DNA of 64,000 bases from Azonexus sp. GTDB lineage: Bacteria > Pseudomonadota > Gammaproteobacteria > Burkholderiales > Rhodocyclaceae. Position numbers and translations under genes: made by a program. Positions 59,310 to 64,000 of this stretch are shown in pieces. The notes under the pieces were generated by a model. The model worked only from the letters and a program-made list of their open reading frames with translations. It did no database searches and was not told the origin of the DNA. The DNA lies in assembly GCA_030691385.1 (NCBI GenBank), contig JAUYEI010000018.1:62001-126000 (forward strand), given 5' to 3'. Positions within the stretch are counted from its first letter, which is position 1; every line of letters begins with the position of its first letter.

Positions 59310-60097
59310 GCGCGACGCAGGCTGACATCGCCGGAAAATATGCGTTCGATCCCGGCCGCGGTTTCGAGCAGCAGCGCGCCATCGTCATCGACGCCGAGGC
59401 AGCGACCGCGCTTCGGATCTACTCCATCGCCGAGAATTTGCACGGCCTGATCCTGCCAGGCGTGGTATTGCTGCCATTTCATTTTCAGCCCAAAAAACCG
59501 GTTGACCGTGAAAGTGTCGAGTACGGCCGCCAACTGGCCGAGGATGGCGGCCAGGACATCGTGGCGATCAATTGGCTGCGGACAAGCCTGGCTCAAACCA
59601 GCCGCCGGCTGCGGCAGATCGCCCGTTGGCGGCGCCAGATTGAGGCCGATGCCGATGATGGCCTGCGTGCCACGTCGGTCGGAGGAAAGTTCGATCAGGA
59701 TGCCGGCCAGTTTGGCAAAATCGTCGCCGGAACGCAGCAGCACGTCGTTCGGCCATTTCAGGCAAACGCCCTTGGCGCCGAGGTTTTCCATGGCTTGAGC
59801 GAGGCCGACCCCGACAGCCAGCGACAAGCCGCTCAAGCTGGCCGCATTGCCGGGAAATCGCCAAAGCAGGGAAAAGGTCAGGCTCGATTCGGGCGATGAC
59901 AACCAGCTCCGCCCGCGCCGGCCGCGCCCGGCGCTTTGCCGGTCAGCGACCACAACCGAGCCGGACGGCGCGCCGCGCTCGGCCCGGCGCATCAGTTCGC
60001 TGCTCGTCGAGTCGCATTCGTCCAGCGCGTCGACGTCGAAGCGGCCGGCCAGGCTAGCCAGCCGCGCTTTCAACAAGACAGGATCGATCAATGTCAT
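59306..60097 (-). CDS. birA: Biotin--[acetyl-CoA-carboxylase] ligase, without repressor domain
   Basis: Attaches biotin to the carboxyl carrier protein. It shows ECDSTSSELMRR, VVVADRQSAGRGRRGRSWLSSP with the GRGRRGR nucleotide loop, CLKWPNDVLL, KLAGILIEL and IGIGLNL. The N-terminal helix-turn-helix of E. coli BirA is absent (263 residues), so it should not repress transcription itself. I chose the ATG at 60097. Motif copy H lies inside, on the coding strand. Confidence 0.96.
   Translation of the reverse strand: MTLIDPVLLKARLASLAGRFDVDALDECDSTSSELMRRAERGAPSGSVVVADRQSAGRGRRGRSWLSSPESSLTFSLLWRFPGNAASLSGLSLAVGVGLAQAMENLGAKGVCLKWPNDVLLRSGDDFAKLAGILIELSSDRRGTQAIIGIGLNLAPPTGDLPQPAAGLSQACPQPIDRHDVLAAILGQLAAVLDTFTVNRFFGLKMKWQQYHAWQDQAVQILGDGVDPKRGRCLGVDDDGALLLETAAGIERIFSGDVSLRRA
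59475..59509 (-). repeat. 35-bp dispersed motif, copy H (strong)
   Basis: Minus strand (the coding strand of birA): core ACGGTCAACCGG (perfect), TTTTTT, GGGCT, GAAAATGAAATG. Translated T-V-N-R-F-F-G-L-K-M-K-W. Confidence 0.8.
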
Positions 60098-60107
60098 GCG
60101 GCGGATT

Positions 60108-61535
60108 TTACTCCGCAGCATGCTCCTTGCCGCCATCAATGCCGAGTTCGGCGATCTTGCGGGTAATCGTGTTGCGCCCGATGCCCAGTGCCTGCGCTGC
60201 CTCGATGCGTCGACCACCGGTATGGGCCAGCGCCCGGGCGATCAGGATGCGCTCGAATACCTGCGACAGCACGCCGTGGATGTCCGGAATGCCGCGTGCC
60301 AGCATGCGGTCAGCCTCGCCTTCCAGCGCGCTTTCCCAATCGGTGACCAGCGATACCGGTGTCGCCTCGCGCAATTCGCCGGGCAGGTCGCTGATATCGA
60401 CCTGTTGCCCCGGCGCCATGACGGTCAGCCAGTGGCAGAGGTTTTCCAGCTGGCGAACGTTGCCCTGAAAATCGAGGCCGCTCATGTATTTCACGGCAGC
60501 TTCGGTCAGGCGCTTGGTTTCGACGCCCAGTTCCCGCGCACTCTTCTGCAGGAAATGGCGGGTCAGCAAGGGAATGTCTTCGCGCCGTTCACGCAGGGCC
60601 GGCAGACGGACGCGAATGACGTTCAGGCGATGGAACAGGTCTTCGCGGAACAGGCCATCCTTGACCCGCGTGTCGAGATTCTGGTGCGTCGCCGCAATGA
60701 CCCGGACGTTGGCCTTGATCGGCGAATGGCCGCCAACACGGTAGAAATGTCCGTCCGACAGGACACGCAGCAGGCGGGTTTGCAACTCGGCCGGCATGTC
60801 GCCGATTTCATCGAGAAACAGCGTACCGCTCTCGGCTTGCTCAAAGCGGCCGCGCCGCTGGGCCTGGGCGCCGGTAAAGGCGCCGCGCTCGTGGCCGAAG
60901 AGTTCCGACTCGAGCAAATCCTTGGGAATCGCTGCCGTGTTGATGGCGATGAACGGTTTGTCGGCCCGCGGGCTATGGCGATGCAGGGCACGCGCCACCA
61001 GCTCCTTGCCCGAGCCCGATTCGCCGGTAATGAGCACCGTCGCATGCGACAGCGCCAGCCGGCCAATGGCGCGAAAGACTTCCTGCATGGCGGGCGCCTG
61101 ACCGAGAATCTCAGGCACCAGCCCCTCTTCCTCTGCCGCACCGCTTTGGTGCATCGATTCATCAATGGCGCGCCGAATCAGTTCGACTGCCTGATCAACG
61201 TCGAAGGGTTTCGGCAGATATTCGAAGGCGCCGCCCTGGAAGGCGGCGACCGCGCTTTCGAGATCGGAGTAGGCGGTCATGATGATGACCGGCACCGAAG
61301 GGAAACGTGTTTTCACCTCCTGCAGCAGCTCCAGCCCCGACTGGCCGGGCATGCGGATATCGGACATCAGCACTTGCGGCGGTTCGATGCCTTGTTCGAG
61401 CTGCGAAATGGCCTCGCTGGCCGAGGCAAAACTCTTGAACGGGATACCTTCGCGGGACAGGGTTTTTTCCAGCACCCAGCGAATGGAGCGATCGTCATCT
61501 ACGACCCAGACCGGTTTCATATTTTGTTGGCTCAT
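60108..61535 (-). CDS. glnG: Nitrogen regulation response regulator NtrC
   Basis: Sigma-54-dependent activator of nitrogen genes, 475 residues. REC (VLMSDIRMPGQSGLELL) is followed by an AAA+ domain with Walker A GESGSGKELVARA, the sigma-54-contacting loop ESELFGHERGAFTGAQ, Walker B GTLFLDEIGDMP and the arginine-finger region. It ends in a Fis-type HTH (EAAQALGIGRNTITRKIAELGI). It lies 34 bp downstream of ntrB. The amt gene at the other end of the window is a likely target. Confidence 0.97.
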   Translation of the reverse strand: MSQQNMKPVWVVDDDRSIRWVLEKTLSREGIPFKSFASASEAISQLEQGIEPPQVLMSDIRMPGQSGLELLQEVKTRFPSVPVIIMTAYSDLESAVAAFQGGAFEYLPKPFDVDQAVELIRRAIDESMHQSGAAEEEGLVPEILGQAPAMQEVFRAIGRLALSHATVLITGESGSGKELVARALHRHSPRADKPFIAINTAAIPKDLLESELFGHERGAFTGAQAQRRGRFEQAESGTLFLDEIGDMPAELQTRLLRVLSDGHFYRVGGHSPIKANVRVIAATHQNLDTRVKDGLFREDLFHRLNVIRVRLPALRERREDIPLLTRHFLQKSARELGVETKRLTEAAVKYMSGLDFQGNVRQLENLCHWLTVMAPGQQVDISDLPGELREATPVSLVTDWESALEGEADRMLARGIPDIHGVLSQVFERILIARALAHTGGRRIEAAQALGIGRNTITRKIAELGIDGGKEHAAE

Positions 61536-61569
61536 TATGTGTTCAGAATGGCCCTAAGAGAAGCAAGAC

Positions 61570-62631
61570 TCAAGCCTGCTCAACAGGGAGATTGAGCGTG
61601 AAGACCGTGTGGCCGGGCCGGCTGACACAATTGATCGTGCCGTGGTGATGCTGGATAAAATTCTGCGCGATGGTCAGCCCCAGACCGCTTCCCCCTTCGC
61701 GCCCGGAAACCAGCGGATAGAACATGCGTTCGCGGATCTCGTCGGAGATGCCCGGGCCGTTGTCGATGACCTTGATTTCCATGGCCAGGCGATAGCGTTT
61801 CTTGGCCAGCGTGACCTGGCGCAGGGAGCGCGTGCGGAGAACGATTTCCCCTTCACCGCCCATGGCCTGCGCCGCATTGCGGGCAATGTTGAGGACCGCC
61901 TGGATCAACTGCTCACGATCACCGACCAGTTCCGGCAGGCTCGTGTCGTAATCGCGCCGCACGCTCAGCGAACCGGGGAATTCGGCAGTCAGCAGGCTAC
62001 GCACCCGCTCGAGGATCTCGTGGATATTGACCGTCGTCGGCAACATCGCCCGATGCGGGGTGAGCAGGCGCTGCATCAAATCCTGCAGGCGATCCGCTTC
62101 CTTGATGATGACCTGGGTGTATTCCTTGAGCGAGGGATTGGCTAGTTCGTGTTCGAGCAACTGGGCGGCACCCCGGATGCCGCCGAGCGGATTCTTGATT
62201 TCGTGGGCCAGATTGCGGATCAACTCGCGGCTGACCTGTTGCTGCTCGATCAGGCGCTCTTCTCGCGTCGCCGTCAGATGATGCTGAATCGGCTGCAGTT
62301 CAAGCAGCAGGCGGACGCCGGGCGCGATATCCGGACGCAAGGGTGTCACCGTGCAGTTGATGCTGAGCGCTTCGCCATCGCTGAGTTTCAACTCGACATT
62401 CTGGCCGGTGTAGCCCCAGTTGTTGTTCAAGCCATTATCGAGCGCTGACTGCAAGGTCGCCGAGCAGGTGCAGACTGTCGTCAGCGTCTTTCCGATCACC
62501 GCGCGGCTGCTTACGGCCAGCAGATTTTCGCCGGCTGCGTTGATGTAGCGGATGGCCAGCGCGTCATCGAGCAGGAGCACCGCCGAAGCCAGCAGATCAA
62601 GGCCGGCAAAGGAAGAATGAGTAACGTTCAT
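61570..62631 (-). CDS. glnL: Nitrogen regulation sensor kinase NtrB
   Basis: Cytoplasmic kinase for NtrC, controlled by PII. A PAS domain (LLASAVLLLDDALAIRYINAAGENLLAVS) precedes HisKA (RNLAHEIKNPLGGIRGAAQLLE, with the phospho-His) and HATPase_c (DNGPGISDEIRERMFYPLVSGREGGSGLGLTIAQN). Length is 353 residues. The ATG at 62631 is used; MAG three codons upstream is possible. It is divergent from the efflux operon. Confidence 0.96.
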   Translation of the reverse strand: MNVTHSSFAGLDLLASAVLLLDDALAIRYINAAGENLLAVSSRAVIGKTLTTVCTCSATLQSALDNGLNNNWGYTGQNVELKLSDGEALSINCTVTPLRPDIAPGVRLLLELQPIQHHLTATREERLIEQQQVSRELIRNLAHEIKNPLGGIRGAAQLLEHELANPSLKEYTQVIIKEADRLQDLMQRLLTPHRAMLPTTVNIHEILERVRSLLTAEFPGSLSVRRDYDTSLPELVGDREQLIQAVLNIARNAAQAMGGEGEIVLRTRSLRQVTLAKKRYRLAMEIKVIDNGPGISDEIRERMFYPLVSGREGGSGLGLTIAQNFIQHHHGTINCVSRPGHTVFTLNLPVEQA

Positions 62632-62682
62632 GCCTGCCATTGTAGCGATTTGAAACCGCTCGCTGCCGACAACTTGCGTTAC

Positions 62683-62696
62683 TGACCGAACGTTCA
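62683..62696. promoter_or_regulatory. Possible TetR-type operator before the RND efflux operon
   Basis: TGACCGAACGTTCA contains the perfect palindrome GAACGTTC and resembles operators of TetR repressors that control RND pumps. It lies between divergent ntrB and the membrane-fusion gene, 36 bp before the latter's start. No tetR gene is in the window. Confidence 0.4.
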
Positions 62697-62731
62697 TTAT
62701 GATGCAGCACTGTCCACCGGACCTCCCACCC

Positions 62732-63820
62732 ATGATCAAGACTGCTCCTCGCATTGCCGCCCTGCTGATGACCGCCGCAGCCGCCCTCGTCGGCTGCCAG
62801 GCTGGCGATACACCGCCACCGGCACCCCGCGTCGTTCTCGTTCAGGCGGCGGCCAGTGCACCACTGACTGGCGCCGTCTATACCGGCGATATCCGCGCCC
62901 GACATGAGGTCGATCTGGCTTTCCGCGTCGGCGGCAAGATTGCCGCCCGTCTGGTCGACGCCGGCGCCGAAATCAAGGCCGGCCAGCCGCTGGCCCGCCT
63001 CGACCCGGCCGACCTGGAACTGGCCGCCGCCGCTGCCCGCGCCCAATTGGCGGCCGCCGAAAGCGAGCACACCACGGCGCGCGCCGAACGCGAACGCTAC
63101 GCCGGTCTGGTCGCCAAAAAATTCGTCAGCCAGGCCGCTTTCGACGCCAAGGACAATGCCTACAGCAGCGCCCACGCCCGTCTCGAACAGGCCCGCGCGC
63201 AAAGCCGCATCAGCGGCAACCAGAGCAGCTACGGCACCTTGAGCAGTGAATTTCCGGCCATTGTGACCACCGTTCTCGCCGATGCCGGCCAGGTCGTCAG
63301 CGCCGGCCAGGCCGTGTTACGCGTCGCCCGCCCGGAAGAGAAGGAAGTCGCCATCGCCATTCCCGAAAGCCGCTTGGCCGAACTGAAAGCCGCCAAGAAT
63401 CTGGCCGTCAGCCTGTGGGCCGACCCGAAAATGACCCTGCGCGGCGAGCTGCGCGAACTGTCACCGGCCGCCGACCCGGCGACCCGCACCTACGCCGCGC
63501 GCATTCGCATCAACAACCCGCCACCCGAGGTTCGCCTCGGCATGACCGCACGCGTAGCTCTCGACGGCGCGGCCGAGAGCGCGCTTCTCGCCCCCTTGAG
63601 CGCCGTGATCGATGTCGGGCAGGGGCCGCTGGTTCGTGTCGTCAAGGATGGCAAGGTGGCTACCCGCCCGGTGCAGGTTGCCCGCTTTCGCGAAGATGGC
63701 GTCGAGTTGAGCGGCGGACTGGCGGCTGGCGAACTGGTCGTCATCAGCGGTGCCGGCAAGCTGGTCGACGGCCAGGAAGTTCAGGCCAGGCCGGCCACAA
63801 CGCCGGACCGGCAGCGCTAA
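62732..63820 (+). CDS. RND efflux membrane fusion lipoprotein
   Basis: Periplasmic adaptor of a tripartite efflux pump (362 residues). The lipoprotein signal MIKTAPRIAALLMTAAAALVGC supports the ATG at 62732. A lipoyl half-motif (VDLAFRVGGKIAARLVDAGAEIKAGQPLARLDP) and a coiled-coil hairpin (LAAAAARAQLAAAESEHTTARAERERYAGLV) follow. Then come the second lipoyl half (FPAIVTTVLADAGQVVSAGQAVLRVA) and beta-barrel and MP domains. It lies 3 bp before the pump gene. The substrate is unknown. Confidence 0.93.
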   Translation: MIKTAPRIAALLMTAAAALVGCQAGDTPPPAPRVVLVQAAASAPLTGAVYTGDIRARHEVDLAFRVGGKIAARLVDAGAEIKAGQPLARLDPADLELAAAAARAQLAAAESEHTTARAERERYAGLVAKKFVSQAAFDAKDNAYSSAHARLEQARAQSRISGNQSSYGTLSSEFPAIVTTVLADAGQVVSAGQAVLRVARPEEKEVAIAIPESRLAELKAAKNLAVSLWADPKMTLRGELRELSPAADPATRTYAARIRINNPPPEVRLGMTARVALDGAAESALLAPLSAVIDVGQGPLVRVVKDGKVATRPVQVARFREDGVELSGGLAAGELVVISGAGKLVDGQEVQARPATTPDRQR

Positions 63821-63823
63821 GCG

Positions 63824-64000
63824 ATGAGCCAGCGCTTCAACCTGTCCGACTGGACGCTGCACCACCGCACGCTGGTCGGCTACTTTCTGCTCGCCATCGC
63901 GCTGATGGGCGTTTTTGCCTACGGCAAGCTCGGCCAGGCCGAAGACCCGCCCTTCACCTTCAAGATCATGGTGATCCGCAGCTTCTGGCCGGGTGCCACG
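63824..64000 (+). CDS. RND efflux transporter permease, 5' end only
   Basis: The first 59 residues (MSQRFNLSDWTLHHRTLVGYFLLAIALMGVFAYGKLGQAEDPPFTFKIMVIRSFWPGAT) match the start of AcrB/HAE1-type permeases: first membrane span, then the LGQAEDPPFTFK...PGAT segment. It continues beyond the window. Confidence 0.92.
   Translation, partial: MSQRFNLSDWTLHHRTLVGYFLLAIALMGVFAYGKLGQAEDPPFTFKIMVIRSFWPGAT

Overview
The window looks like a chromosomal stretch from a GC-rich betaproteobacterium. Conserved gene neighbourhoods support this: lolB-ispE-tRNA-Gln-prs-rplY-pth-ychF, ribB-ribH-nusB-thiL-pgpA, ftsY-ftsE-ftsX, rsmD-coaD-fdx and coaE-zapD-yacG. Gene content and protein flavour suggest Rhodocyclales (Dechloromonas/Azonexus-like); that placement is inference from memory of such genomes, not a search. 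I see no prophage, insertion sequence with a transposase, CRISPR array or rRNA.

Layout. 1-10 kb: the start of an ammonium transporter, mltA, a DUF815 ATPase, a Nudix-ThiE fusion, yacG/zapD/coaE/SPOR, a TrpB2-type enzyme, a DOMON-like protein and a NamZ-type DUF1343 enzyme. 10-13 kb: a hybrid kinase with a PhnD-like sensor. 13-31 kb: cell-division, protease and housekeeping genes (ftsX/E/Y, an M16 peptidase pair, rsmD, coaD, ferredoxin, a dynamin-like GTPase, mutM, a TPR protein, lolB, ispE, tRNA-Gln, prs, rplY, pth, ychF). 31-37.7 kb: a GGDEF-EAL protein, YceI, riboflavin/thiamine genes, nusB, pgpA and a lone HicA-like protein. 37.7-54.7 kb: a large signalling locus. 54.7-64 kb: tRNA-Arg, HDOD, NlpC/P60, succinate-semialdehyde dehydrogenase, a wrecked SPFH/DUF4178 region, coaX-birA, ntrC-ntrB and the start of an RND efflux operon.

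The signalling locus (37673-54654) is the most unusual gene set. Four histidine kinases, four multi-domain response-regulator proteins (one with GGDEF-EAL, one with HD-GYP, one with a PilB/GspE-type ATPase carrying an MshEN domain) and an MglA-like small GTPase lie on one strand. From 41034 onward most of them overlap by 4 bp. This joins phosphorelay, cyclic-di-GMP turnover and binding, a polarity-type GTPase and a type IV pilus-type motor ATPase in one apparent transcription unit, with no pilin or MglB gene in sight. The MglA-like gene is split by an in-frame amber codon.

The second outstanding signal is not a gene. A 35-bp sequence with a fixed layout recurs about 13 times, on both strands, inside and between genes: core ACGGTCAACCGG, a 6-bp A/T tract, a GGCC-like centre, then a second A/T-rich block. 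Its core also occurs as a perfect inverted pair forming a hairpin between convergent genes. This is the architecture and behaviour of DNA uptake sequences in Pasteurellaceae and Neisseriaceae. I propose it as a candidate uptake sequence or chromosome-organising site. Other non-coding elements are a 130-bp repeat present twice, a 162-bp element with 12-bp terminal inverted repeats, and short tandem TAGTCG(G/T) repeats at ftsE-ftsY and prs-rplY.
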